From NCBI GenBank assembly GCA_021772705.1, contig JAJFLN010000616.1:1-22001 (forward strand): a stretch of DNA of 22,001 bases. The letters are read 5' to 3'. The notes under the pieces were generated by a model. The model saw only the letters and a program-made list of their open reading frames with translations, was not told the origin of the DNA and ran no database searches. The translations under genes and the position numbers were made by a program. Positions 13,959-22,001 of this stretch are shown here, piece by piece. This stretch comes from Candidatus Cloacimonadota bacterium. GTDB lineage: Bacteria > Muiribacteriota > UBA6191 > JACPRK01. Numbering within the stretch: the first letter of the stretch is position 1; the number at the start of each line of letters is the position of its first letter.

Positions 13959-16364
13959 ATGCGGATCAGGCCGCCATTGCAGCTCAGGAGAGCCGACGGT
14001 TCGATGACACAGCTAGAAAGCACAGTGACCCGCTCCGAGTTCGAGTCCGAGTATCAGGTCGGCAAGGTGCTCGGAACGGGAGGAATGGGCGAAGTGAAGT
14101 CTGCCCTTCAGCTCAAGCTCAACCGGACCGTGGCGATCAAGTTCATGCGAGCCGATGTGCTGGGCAGCGACCAGGCAGTGCAACGATTCCTGCGAGAGTC
14201 CCGGATACTGGCCAGCCTTTCCCATCCGAACATCATCCAGGTCTACGACTTCGGTGTCCTCGAAGGCAGCCCGTTCCTGGTCATGGAGTTACTGCCCGGT
14301 GGCAGCCTGGTCGAGATCTTCGAGAAGGAAGGAGCCCTGGCCCCTCGGAGGGCACTGGACCTGCTGATCCCGGCGGCAAAGGCTCTGGCCTACCTTCACG
14401 AGCAGAACATCCTCCATCGGGACATCAAGCCCAGAAACATCATGATCGACGCCGACGGAGCGCCCCGCCTGGCCGACTTCGGGCTCTCCCGGGACATGGA
14501 CCGGAAGACCCTCCTGACCACCGAAGGCGCCATCATGGGCAGCCCGCTATACATCGCTCCGGAGGTGCTGATGGGCCAGGGAGCCACCCCGGCGGCCGAT
14601 GTCTACTCCTTCGGTTGCAGCCTCTACGCCGCCCTCTCCTCCGAGCTTCCCTACGGCCTGGGCCACGGGGGGGCCAGGTCGGTGATGATGCGCAAGGTGA
14701 ATCAGGACCCGAAGCCGATCCTGGACCATGTTCCCGATCTGCCGGAGGCCCTGGTCGAGGTGGTGCACAGATGCCTCGTGCGGAACCCAAAGAAACGCTA
14801 CGCCACCGGCTCAGATGTTGCCCGGGCCCTGCGGATCGCGGCCAGGGCGATCGATCCGGATCGGCGTCGATCAGGCTCACTGATACCGTCATCCTCGACG
14901 GCCTCCTCCAGCGGTCGAGAGGGCGCGCCGGCTCGCATAGGGAGCGATACGCAGCCACTGCCGAAGGGACGGCGAGTTCCCTGGCCGGTCCTGGCTCTGG
15001 CCAGCGTTGCCGTGCTGGTGGCCTTGGCCGGCCTGGGCTACTTCCTGAATCGTCCCCAGGCGGTCAACGAGGTGCTCCGGGCGACGGAGGAACCGTTGCT
15101 GAACTCGGCGATACTGACCTATCGCACCAGTTTGGCTTGTCCTACCGTCGTCGTCATAGAACGGGGCGGGACGGCTGCCCAGGAGCGAGGTGATGGGCCG
15201 GACAGCCAGGACCACCGTATCGATCTGACCGACTTGCTTCCCGGCGAAGAGGTGGTCTGGTGGCCTGTGGTGGGTGGAGAGGTCGGGACTCCTCGGAGTT
15301 TCAATACTCTCGCCGATCCCGTCCGTGGTCTGCGGGTCTTGCGCGGCTACCGGACGGGACGGGTCGAGCTGCGTACCCCCCTTCCGGCCCGGGTGCGAAT
15401 GGTCCCCCTCGAGGAGGGCCCCGTGTTCGAGGAGGCAGAGCCCGCCCTGGAACATCACCTGGAAGTGAGGGGCCTGGACCCGGATAAGGAACATCGGTTT
15501 CGAATCGAGCTGTTGCTCTCCCGGGGGGCTCCCGTCGATGGAGGTGAGGTGGTCTTCGGCCCTGTTGCAGCCTGGATGAAGGATCTGTTGACCACGGCCA
15601 ATCAATTCAAGGATGACCGGCTGTTCAAGAAGATCCAGAAGGGTATCCTCGGCGGTGTCGGGCAGGGGAAGGCCTGGCTGTCGGATCTCATCGACGACGC
15701 CCGGGGCAGCATCGATGGGTTTGATGAAATCCAGTCACACCCCGGACTGGTGGGCGAGTTCCTTCAGCAACCGGGAGTCCCCTTGCAAGCCATCGACTGG
15801 ACCCTCGAGGGAGTGATGCGCATGGATCGGCTGGAGCACGCCGCCCGGTTCCTGGGATTGCGGGTCCCGCAGGAACCCTGGTCCCTTCTGGGTGATCAAT
15901 ACTGGCGTGGATTCGAGCCCAGGTTGACGAAAGGGCCGGAGTCGACGGTGGTCTTCAAGGGAGGAAGGCTGATCGTCGTTCCCTTTCTGGACCGTGCCGC
16001 CAGTCTGATGTTCAATGAGCGGCCGGAGGCCACCGAGAAGGGCAAGTCCCTGGTGTTTCAGGTTCCTGATGACCCCCGGCCGGTTCGGGCCGAGATCTGC
16101 CTGGAACTGGAGGGCATGGGGCGGGGCACGGAGATCGGCATTCAGTTTCCCGGCAAAGGGAGCCCGAGAATCCGGCTCTTCGACTTTCGAACGACCGGTA
16201 CGGAGAAACCGGTGACCCGACTCTATGCGGGCTTCCCTGGCAAGCTGATTCCCTCCGGCACCTGCAGGTTGAAAGTGCTGGTCAGCGCCCTGCCCTGGTC
16301 GTACAAGGACACAGGAATCCGGCTGTACCGGGCGACGCTCCGCTTCGATCTGCCGGCTCGTTGA
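13959..16364 (+). CDS. Membrane-anchored Hanks-type serine/threonine protein kinase
   Basis: This 801-residue protein has an N-terminal kinase domain (~32-293): glycine loop GTGGMGEV (39-46), Lys61 in VAIKF, catalytic loop HRDIKPRN (153-160), DFG (173-175) and APE (200-202). All key catalytic residues are present. A Ser-rich linker follows, then one membrane segment (~341-363) and ~435 residues predicted outside the cytoplasm. The external part is mostly beta-like early on and I recognise no domain in it, so it could be a new sensor. An in-frame ATG at 14004, preceded by AGGAG 13 bp away, is an alternative start; both leave the kinase domain intact. The gene is convergent with a HEAT-repeat protein gene. 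Confidence 0.92.
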   Translation: MRIRPPLQLRRADGSMTQLESTVTRSEFESEYQVGKVLGTGGMGEVKSALQLKLNRTVAIKFMRADVLGSDQAVQRFLRESRILASLSHPNIIQVYDFGVLEGSPFLVMELLPGGSLVEIFEKEGALAPRRALDLLIPAAKALAYLHEQNILHRDIKPRNIMIDADGAPRLADFGLSRDMDRKTLLTTEGAIMGSPLYIAPEVLMGQGATPAADVYSFGCSLYAALSSELPYGLGHGGARSVMMRKVNQDPKPILDHVPDLPEALVEVVHRCLVRNPKKRYATGSDVARALRIAARAIDPDRRRSGSLIPSSSTASSSGREGAPARIGSDTQPLPKGRRVPWPVLALASVAVLVALAGLGYFLNRPQAVNEVLRATEEPLLNSAILTYRTSLACPTVVVIERGGTAAQERGDGPDSQDHRIDLTDLLPGEEVVWWPVVGGEVGTPRSFNTLADPVRGLRVLRGYRTGRVELRTPLPARVRMVPLEEGPVFEEAEPALEHHLEVRGLDPDKEHRFRIELLLSRGAPVDGGEVVFGPVAAWMKDLLTTANQFKDDRLFKKIQKGILGGVGQGKAWLSDLIDDARGSIDGFDEIQSHPGLVGEFLQQPGVPLQAIDWTLEGVMRMDRLEHAARFLGLRVPQEPWSLLGDQYWRGFEPRLTKGPESTVVFKGGRLIVVPFLDRAASLMFNERPEATEKGKSLVFQVPDDPRPVRAEICLELEGMGRGTEIGIQFPGKGSPRIRLFDFRTTGTEKPVTRLYAGFPGKLIPSGTCRLKVLVSALPWSYKDTGIRLYRATLRFDLPAR

Positions 16365-16395
16365 GTTCGCTCTTCCGTGGAATCCCTGAGGGAGC

Positions 16396-17565
16396 CTATC
16401 GGCCGTCGCCGAAGGTGAGTCCCGTGATCATCCGGAGAGAGCCCAGGACTTCTCCTCGGACGCTGGGGCTGGCGTCGGTGAGATGAGCCTTCAGCTGTTC
16501 CACGGCGCTCTCGGCCCTCAGCCTGCCCAGGGCTGCTGCAGCGGCTGCCCGCTCCTCGTCGCTCTCGGCGTCGAGCATCGTCACCAGTCTCGGCACGGAG
16601 TTCGCATCTCCCAGAGTACCCAGCGCTCGGGCCGCAGCGGCTGCCCGCTTCCCGCTCTGGTCCATCAACTTCATCAATCGTGGGATGGCATGTTCGGCGT
16701 GACGGGAGGCCAGGGCGCCAGCGGCGAGAGAAACCACCTCCGCGGAGGGGTCATCGAGGGCTTCGATCAGCAGGGATTCGACGGACTCTTCTGATAGGTT
16801 TCCCAGAAGCAACACGGCGGACCAGCGCACCTCCTCGGAGTCGTCCTTGAGCAGTTCGTGGACTGCATCGGTGGGGACCTGAAGGCCCAGATCTCCCAGA
16901 GCATTCAGGGCCGAACGGCGAACCTCCGTTTCCGGGTCTCGCAGCAGGAGGCTGAGGGGAGCCATGGCGGCTTCGCTCTCCAGATAACCGAGGGCCATGG
17001 CCGTGTTGCGACGGACGACGGTGTCTTCCGATTGTGCCGCTTTCAGCAGGGACTCCAGTGCCTGTTCACCGAAGAGGGAGAGGGAGTGAGAGGCTTGCCA
17101 TCCGATGAGCTCCTTCTCCCCCAGGCCGTCGGTGAAGAACTCCGTGTCGCCGAGCAGGCCCGCGATGGAGGGAATGGAGGCCGTATCGCCCAGCCCGCCG
17201 AGGGCCCAGACCGTGATACCTCTGACGTCGGCGTTGCGGTCCTTTAGCAGGCCCCTGAGAGGTTCAATGGCGTCGGAGTTTCCGATGGTGCCCAGGGCCT
17301 CCGCCGCGGCCTTTCGAACACTGGAGGCTTCGTGTCCCAGAGCTGTGATGAGGTGGGGCACCACGTCGGCCCGAGCCATGGTCCCCAGAGCCCAGGCAGC
17401 GTCGCCGGCGAACTCGGGATAGGGTCCGTTGAGAGTCTTGACGAGGCCATCCACGTCACCATTCTGGAGCATGTCCATGAGCCACTTCGGCCTGGGCCGC
17501 AGCTCTCCGGAGAGAGCGACGAACTCGGAGTGGTGCTCGGCGGGGGGCCTGGAGTCCTGGTTCAC
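16396..17565 (-). CDS. HEAT-repeat (PBS-lyase-type) protein
   Basis: Using GTG 17565, the protein has 389 residues made almost wholly of ~31-residue helical repeats. The repeats carry the pattern D/N-x2-VR-x3-A-x2-ALG-x-LG (for example SSVRKAAAEALGTIG, TEVRRSALNALGDLG, DEERAAAAAALGRL). About ten repeats can be counted. Such scaffolds bind proteins; no partner can be named. The start is chosen because GGAGG (17571-17575) lies 5 bp before it and the GTG overlaps the TGA of rlmN. This implies translational coupling, and GTG 17571 would sit on the ribosome site itself. No signal peptide is seen. Confidence 0.85.
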   Translation of the reverse strand: MNQDSRPPAEHHSEFVALSGELRPRPKWLMDMLQNGDVDGLVKTLNGPYPEFAGDAAWALGTMARADVVPHLITALGHEASSVRKAAAEALGTIGNSDAIEPLRGLLKDRNADVRGITVWALGGLGDTASIPSIAGLLGDTEFFTDGLGEKELIGWQASHSLSLFGEQALESLLKAAQSEDTVVRRNTAMALGYLESEAAMAPLSLLLRDPETEVRRSALNALGDLGLQVPTDAVHELLKDDSEEVRWSAVLLLGNLSEESVESLLIEALDDPSAEVVSLAAGALASRHAEHAIPRLMKLMDQSGKRAAAAARALGTLGDANSVPRLVTMLDAESDEERAAAAAALGRLRAESAVEQLKAHLTDASPSVRGEVLGSLRMITGLTFGDGR

Positions 17566-18701
17566 GCGCACCTCCGGGGTGAGGGACCGGCGAAGGCGCC
17601 GGCGGCTGAATCCTGGGGTCGGGAGGAATTGACGGCGAGCTGTCCGCAGGCGGCGCTGATCTCCCGTCCCTGAGAATGCCTGACCGTCACCTTGATGCCG
17701 CCCTGCTCCAGGGCATTCCGGAACCTGGAGAGGGACAGCGGCGCCGGCGGCTGCATGTTGTTGTGGTCGACAGGGTTGAGGGGGATGAGGTTCACCTTGC
17801 CACGGATGCCCTTCATCAGGGTCGCCAGGCGCCGGGCTTCCTCCTCGGAATCGTTGACCCGATCGATGAGGACGTATTCGAAGGTGATCTCTCTTCCTGT
17901 CCTTTCGTGGTAGTCCCTGGCGGCGTCGATGAGCTCCTCGATCCGGGACGTGCGCTGGCCGGGAATCATCTTCCGCCGGAGGGCGTCCGTTGCGGCATGG
18001 AGGCTGACGGCGAGCTGGATCTGCAGATTCAGGTCCGCCAGGCGGCGAATGCCAGCGGCGCTGCCCACGGTGGAGAGAGTCATCTTGCGGCTACCCAGTC
18101 CGAAACCCGATGCATCATTGAGGACGCCGATGGCCTTGTGGAGGTTCGCCTCGTTGTCCAGCGGTTCCCCCATGCCCATGAAGACCAGGGTCGGAACCCG
18201 CTCCTCTCCCAGGTCCCTGGCCAGGTGGCGCCGGAGGAGCCAGATCTGTGAGAGGATCTCCGAGGCCTCCATGTCCCGAACAAGGCCCATGGTTCCCGTG
18301 GCGCAGAAGAGACAACCCTGGGCGCATCCGACCTGGGTCGAGACGCAGAGCGTTGGCCGCCGTTTTGGATGAAGCATCACGACGCCCTCGACGGCGCAGC
18401 CGTCACGAAGTTGCAGCAGCAGCTTGGCTGTCATGCCGTCGCCGGTCCGTTTCACGTCCTGGACCCTGGGGAGCTCCACCCGGAATCGCTCCGTCATCAG
18501 TTGTCGATCCTGCCGGGAGAGGTCGGTCATTTCATCGAAGTTGGCGACGAACCTGCGGTAGATCCAGGCCAGGATCTGATCGGCTCGATAGCGGGCCATG
18601 CCCATGTCCGTGAGCTTCTGCCGGAGCTCTTCCGGAGACAGGGAGAACAGGTCGAGGCTGCCGTTCTCGGGGGGCTGTATCGATCTGGGGGACGTCATCA
18701 T
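17562..18701 (-). CDS. rlmN: Dual-specificity 23S rRNA/tRNA adenine C2-methyltransferase RlmN
   Basis: This radical-SAM enzyme methylates A2503 of 23S rRNA and A37 of some tRNAs. The cluster motif is C126-AQG-C130-LF-C133. The methyl-carrying and resolving cysteines are C352 in SAACGQL and C119 in TLCVSTQVGC, the two conserved in E. coli RlmN. FMGMGEPLDN and AVSLHAATD are also typical. Length is 379 residues from the ATG at 18701. The frame stays open to 18833, but those extra residues are basic, low complexity and outside the family. The 3' end overlaps the HEAT-repeat gene as GTGA, and moaC diverges upstream. The C-terminal ~25 residues extend past the usual end. Confidence 0.93.
   Translation of the reverse strand: MMTSPRSIQPPENGSLDLFSLSPEELRQKLTDMGMARYRADQILAWIYRRFVANFDEMTDLSRQDRQLMTERFRVELPRVQDVKRTGDGMTAKLLLQLRDGCAVEGVVMLHPKRRPTLCVSTQVGCAQGCLFCATGTMGLVRDMEASEILSQIWLLRRHLARDLGEERVPTLVFMGMGEPLDNEANLHKAIGVLNDASGFGLGSRKMTLSTVGSAAGIRRLADLNLQIQLAVSLHAATDALRRKMIPGQRTSRIEELIDAARDYHERTGREITFEYVLIDRVNDSEEEARRLATLMKGIRGKVNLIPLNPVDHNNMQPPAPLSLSRFRNALEQGGIKVTVRHSQGREISAACGQLAVNSSRPQDSAAGAFAGPSPRRCA
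17571..17575 (-). promoter_or_regulatory. Ribosome binding site for the HEAT-repeat protein
   Basis: Read leftward, GGAGG is followed 5 bp later by GTG at 17565, which overlaps the rlmN stop codon. It excludes the alternative GTG at 17571 as start. Confidence 0.6.
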
Positions 18702-18804
18702 CCGGTGCGTCCCCGGGGTGTAGCGCCGGCGGGGTGAAACGGCGGATCTTCCGGCTCTGGAAGGGCTCTTCCGGCATCGAGACGCGTCTGTCATCCTAGC
18801 ATGT

Positions 18805-18833
18805 TTGCCGGGATCGTCCAATGCTGGTAACAT
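18805..18833 (+). promoter_or_regulatory. Candidate sigma-70-type promoter for moaC
   Basis: TTGCCG and TAACAT are separated by 17 bp, 45 bp upstream of the moaC ATG. Both hexamers keep most of the critical bases. If real, transcription begins near 18840. That would exclude the upstream in-frame start at 18821 for moaC. Confidence 0.35.
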
Positions 18834-18877
18834 TCTTGTATACCTGCATCGCTTCGAAGCAACGGAACTGGAGAGTC

Positions 18878-19384
18878 ATGAAACTGTCCCATCTAGACGA
18901 AGAAGGCCGGGCCCGAATGGTGGACGTGAGTGCCAAGCAACCCACCCTTCGGGTGGCTGTCGCGGAGGGTCGTGTTGAGATGCTCCCGGAAACGCAGGCA
19001 TTGATCAGAGAGGGCCGGGTCCCCAAGGGCGACGTGTTCGCGGTTGCCAGAGTGGCGGCCATCTTGGCTGCGAAGCGAACTGGCGACGCCATCCCGCTCT
19101 GTCATCCCCTTCCCTTGACCCACGCCGAGGTGGACCTGACCTTCGAAGGGGACGATCGGGTCGCCATCGTCGCCCGGGTCAAGACCGAAGGGAAGACGGG
19201 AGTGGAAATGGAAGCGCTCCACGCGGTGGCCGTCGCCGGTCTCACGATCTATGACATGTGCAAGGCAGTGGACCGGGGGATGCGGCTGGCGGGTGTCCGG
19301 CTCCTGAGCAAGACCGGGGGAAAGACCGACTACCGCGCCGAGCCGGCGACGGAGCCGGATGAATCACGGAGGCAACCAGCATGA
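18878..19384 (+). CDS. moaC: Cyclic pyranopterin monophosphate synthase MoaC
   Basis: MoaC makes the cyclic pyranopterin of molybdenum cofactor biosynthesis together with MoaA. The 168-residue protein keeps the conserved segments MVDVSAK (14-20), KGDVFA (50-55, Lys50), PLCHPL (73-78, His76), KTGVEMEAL (106-114), YDMCKA (125-130, Asp126 and Lys129) and the terminal SKTGGK. Length is normal. ATG 18878 is preceded by GGAG 4 bp away and aligns with the family's start. The stop overlaps the next gene as ATGA, so the two are coupled. The molybdoenzyme operon 8 kb away uses this cofactor, but the two loci are separate transcription units. Confidence 0.95.
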   Translation: MKLSHLDEEGRARMVDVSAKQPTLRVAVAEGRVEMLPETQALIREGRVPKGDVFAVARVAAILAAKRTGDAIPLCHPLPLTHAEVDLTFEGDDRVAIVARVKTEGKTGVEMEALHAVAVAGLTIYDMCKAVDRGMRLAGVRLLSKTGGKTDYRAEPATEPDESRRQPA

Positions 19385-21039
19385 GTGCGCCACAGCCCTG
19401 CGAATCCTGCGGAGTCTACACGACGGGAGTCGACTGCGAGAGCTGTGGAGCTCTCGGCAAGAGCGACTGCCCGGGGTGCTCCCGCACCTTCGGCAAGGCC
19501 GATCGGTTCTGCGCCGGGTGCGGACACAACCTCAAGTACGTCAACTTCAGCAACCGTACCATCCTTAGATTCCCACGGAACCTGTCCCTGGAAGAGTTCC
19601 AGTATCCGGCGGATCAGTCGGCCTTGAAGATGCTCTCCCGTGCCGGACCGGTGAAGGTCCTCACCCGATTCCTGGAAGACAACTGGTCCGAGCCGATGTT
19701 GCACGGCAGCCTCGAGGGGACGGCGGTGAAGGTGACGGAGCGGCAGTTCCCTCGAATTCGCCGGATCGCCGACACCTGCCAGACCGTGCTGAACATGAAG
19801 CCCACCGACGTGTTCATCCAGCACTCCGCGACTCTGAGCGCAGGCGCCATCGGGTCCCAGAAGGCCAGCGCCATCATCCTGACCAGCGGTCTCGTGGAGA
19901 ACCTCAATGAGCGGGAACTCCTCTTCGTCCTCGGCCGTGAGCTGGGTCATATCAAGGCCGACCACATGTTCTACCTGAACATGGTCCAGCTGTTCACGGA
20001 GAACCGGATACTCAAGAACATTCCCCTCCTCGGTGAGGGACTCAAGGCCTTCGTCGTGATGTTCCTCCTGCCCTGGCAGAGGAAGAGTCAGGTCACGGCG
20101 GACCGGGCCGGGCTGCTCTGCTGCCAGAACCGGGTCACGGCCGTCAAGAGTCTGATCAAGATGGCCCTGGGAGCCAAGAGCCTCTACGACAAGGTCGACA
20201 TCGAGGAGTTCCTCGACCAGGCACAGGACGCCGCCACCCGCCGCTTCAATGTCAAGAAGATGGGGGAGTACCTCTCGGGCAGTCCCTACGTGACCAACCG
20301 GGTCCGGGAGGTGGAGGCTTTCAACTTCTCCCAGGAGTACCACGACATCATGGTCTCGGCCCTCCACCCCTTCCGGCCCGGTCAAGGCTGTCCCGCCTGC
20401 GGCGAGACGGCCTATGCCGACAACCTGGAAGAGGGCCTGATGCGTCTCTCCTGCGCCGCATGCGGCGCTGCCGTTCCGGTCCAGCAGCTACCCTGCCCTC
20501 ACTGCGGCGCCGGGGTCCCTACCGGCGATGTGGGCATGCGAGACCAGCTCTGCCCGAGCTGCGAGCAGCCCTACCTCTGCCACTACTTGCAAAGTCTGAT
20601 GCCGGAACTGGGAAAGCTCTACGAGGTTCTGGACATTTCCCGTCAGTCCACGACAGAGGAGATCGAGGAGGCCTTCGTTCGCAAGGCTCGTCACCACGCC
20701 TCCAGTCACGAGAGGCTCGTCTACTACCGCGCTTACCGCATTCTCTCGGATCGAAAGCGCCGCAAGGACTACGACGAGAAGGTGCCCTACGTCCTCTCCT
20801 TCAGCGACCAGGAACGGCGGGAGGCGCCGGAGTGCAAGGCCTGCGACTGCCCCGCCCCCGGTGAATTCTGCGGTTGGTGTGGCCGAAGCACCACCGAACC
20901 GGATCCCGAACCCGTGACCACCTCGGAGGAGAAGCCCCTGCGAGAACTCTCCATCGATGAGGTTCTGGAGACGCCGGATGAGACCCCCACAGCACAAGCT
21001 GTAGAGACCCCCGAGAGGTTCGAGGGCCCGGTCAACTGA
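19381..21039 (+). CDS. Zinc-ribbon / degenerate M48 peptidase-like / J-domain-like protein
   Basis: The 552-residue protein opens with CxxC zinc-ribbon pairs (C7/C10, C19/C22, C30/C33, C44/C47). The middle (~75-325) resembles an M48 metallopeptidase. However, the zinc motif HExxH is R186-E-L-G-H190, and the Glu of the downstream ExxAD ligand site is Gln237 (QVTADRAGLL). Two of three zinc ligands are therefore absent and proteolysis is doubtful. More CxxC pairs follow (337-400). Residues ~412-467 then look like a J-domain (KLYEVLDISRQSTTEEIEEAF ending YRILSDRKRRKDYDEKV) but without HPD. A final CxxC group and an acidic tail end the protein. There is no signal peptide. A ribosome site GGAGG (19368-19372) lies 8 bp before the ATG, which overlaps the moaC stop. 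The role is unknown; a scaffold or regulator is more likely than a protease. Confidence 0.85.
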   Translation: MSAPQPCESCGVYTTGVDCESCGALGKSDCPGCSRTFGKADRFCAGCGHNLKYVNFSNRTILRFPRNLSLEEFQYPADQSALKMLSRAGPVKVLTRFLEDNWSEPMLHGSLEGTAVKVTERQFPRIRRIADTCQTVLNMKPTDVFIQHSATLSAGAIGSQKASAIILTSGLVENLNERELLFVLGRELGHIKADHMFYLNMVQLFTENRILKNIPLLGEGLKAFVVMFLLPWQRKSQVTADRAGLLCCQNRVTAVKSLIKMALGAKSLYDKVDIEEFLDQAQDAATRRFNVKKMGEYLSGSPYVTNRVREVEAFNFSQEYHDIMVSALHPFRPGQGCPACGETAYADNLEEGLMRLSCAACGAAVPVQQLPCPHCGAGVPTGDVGMRDQLCPSCEQPYLCHYLQSLMPELGKLYEVLDISRQSTTEEIEEAFVRKARHHASSHERLVYYRAYRILSDRKRRKDYDEKVPYVLSFSDQERREAPECKACDCPAPGEFCGWCGRSTTEPDPEPVTTSEEKPLRELSIDEVLETPDETPTAQAVETPERFEGPVN

Positions 21040-21400
21040 GGGAGGGTGGGGCCTTTGAGGCCTGGGTCGAGGTCCGCCCTAGCCCCGACCCGCAGCAGTG
21101 GACTTCCCGCTCGGGACGATGCTAGTTTCCAGACGGAAACGATGCTACACCAGCGGCTCGGCATTCGCAGTCAGTGTCGCGGGACGCGGTACGACGGACT
21201 GAGCGATGTAGTGGTACTCCAGCAGCCTGCCGAAGACGGCCAACGGATGCTTCAAGGGAATATCGAACTCATCCATCCAGTGGCAAGTCCTGGTGTTGTC
21301 AGGCAGATCGGCTTCATGGAGTACTCTGACCTCGGTCGATTGGGGAGTGCACAAAGCGATTCCGAAGCGTGGCTGCAACGAGCATAGTGACGATAGCCCA
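21040..21400. other. Interval without a convincing gene, lower-GC character
   Basis: Rightward frames here give no recognisable protein. On the reverse strand, 21145-21330 reads as plausible protein (for example WMDEFDIPLKHPLAVFG and LLEYHYIAQSVV), without a family I can name and without a clear start, so it may be a gene remnant. I see no tRNA, insertion-sequence end or attachment site. Confidence 0.4.
21050..21062 (+). terminator. Short hairpin after the moaC unit
   Basis: GGCCT-TTG-AGGCC is a perfect 5-bp stem 10 bp after the stop of the preceding gene. It has no T-run, so it is at best a weak terminator or a chance repeat. Confidence 0.25.
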
Positions 21401-21958
21401 GTGAAACGCATTCTAGACAGACCAGGGTTTGGCTGCTTGTTGATTCCGTTTGGCGTGATCTTGACGGTGAATCTGCTGTCCCTCTCCATCCACGAAGGGG
21501 TCCGGTTCAGCGCGGACACTTCGGGCTACTACGATACGGCGAGGTGTCCGGTTACTTCTCAGGCATTTGTGGCTGGTACCAGACCCTTCACTCTGCCACT
21601 GCTCTTGAAGCTGATAGGGAACGGTGCGCATACACTCCTGATCGTACAGGTGCTGGTGTCGGCGATCTCCTGGACGGCCCTCGGTAACGCACTGCGTTGT
21701 TTGGCACCTACCTGCCTCTCGCGATGCCAAACGCAGGTGGGGCATCTCCCACGCAATCTCCCCATGGCGCAACCCGAATTGTCGCGGCTTTCCCCAACTC
21801 ACCTCGCGCTCAGAGCGGTCCCGTGCCCCCGCCGCTGGAGTCGCTGTCGAGAGTGGCTGGCGTCAATTACTTTTCGGTGTCGAAGTGTAATTGTCGCCGC
21901 CCAAGAGAAGGCAACCCGAGCTGCTGGCGAACATGATGCGTGGGTGCATGTCCCGTAG
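21401..21958 (+). pseudogene. Possible broken gene for a membrane protein
   Basis: From GTG 21401 the first ~95 residues look like a real membrane protein N-terminus: a hydrophobic segment (CLLIPFGVILTVNLLSLS), then DTSGYYDTAR, TRPFTLPLLLKL and a second hydrophobic stretch (TLLIVQVLVSAISWTALG). This recalls the start of GT39-like membrane glycosyltransferases. After about 21695 the frame turns into Cys/Arg/Pro-rich sequence unlike a membrane protein, which suggests a frameshift or decay. No ribosome site precedes the GTG. Third-codon GC is visibly lower than in neighbouring genes. It may instead be a small genuine ORF or a sequencing-error artefact. Confidence 0.3.
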
Positions 21959-22001
21959 GGGGTCCCCTGGCCTATTCCGGATCCGTTCGCCCCACTATGG
22001 A

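Noticed and set aside
16383..16393. Palindrome TCCCTGAGGGA between the convergent kinase and HEAT-repeat genes
   Set aside because: The stem is only 5 bp around a single base, too tight to form a hairpin loop, and no T-run follows. It is probably chance.
18821..18877. Upstream start for moaC
   Set aside because: It overlaps a candidate -10 element and adds residues outside the MoaC family; ATG 18878 aligns with known starts.
1..22001. CRISPR array, tRNA/rRNA genes, insertion sequences
   Set aside because: Reading both strands I found no regularly spaced repeats, cloverleaf-like genes, rRNA signatures, transposase motifs or paired terminal repeats.

Overview
The window is high-GC bacterial DNA, densely packed with genes. 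The organism is probably Gram-negative, because it carries a Tat-exported molybdoenzyme, a Sec-exported c-type cytochrome, a DsbD-like periplasmic domain and sigma-54 control. The genes alone do not fix the phylum. A deep non-proteobacterial lineage such as Acidobacteriota, Myxococcota or Gemmatimonadota would fit, but that is only an inference.

The centre of interest is 1.5-10.8 kb. A leftward sigma-54 activator gene (1515-2543) is divergent from a rightward operon. In order, the operon encodes a TorD-type chaperone, a secreted protein with two c-type haem sites and an ethylbenzene-dehydrogenase-gamma-like haem-b domain, a 1178-residue Tat-exported molybdopterin alpha subunit, a small protein I do not recognise, and a four-cluster Fe-S beta subunit. 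A near-perfect -24/-12 promoter (2912-2927) lies in front of the operon. Both catalytic subunits look, from memory, more like the periplasmic nitrite oxidoreductases (NxrA/NxrB) of Nitrospira and anammox bacteria than like NarGH. The set therefore reads as a soluble periplasmic Nxr/Nar-like complex with its own chaperone and a dedicated activator. The direction of the reaction, and even the substrate, cannot be decided from sequence alone.

Upstream (3-1541) is the 3' part of a YyaL/DUF255-type protein fused to a DsbD N-terminal-like domain. Downstream comes a 517-bp gene-free gap, then a PAC2-family protein, a histidine-box membrane desaturase, a methyltransferase on the opposite strand, a membrane Ser/Thr kinase, and leftward genes for a HEAT-repeat protein and RlmN. 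Diverging from rlmN are moaC, needed for molybdenum cofactor, and a coupled gene for a zinc-ribbon/M48-like/J-like protein whose protease and J-domain signature residues are missing.

The last ~960 bp (21040-22001) differ: codon use is less GC-biased, no intact gene stands out, and a membrane-protein-like reading frame appears to break. It looks like a decayed or transferred segment. I saw no tRNA, rRNA, CRISPR array or insertion sequence.
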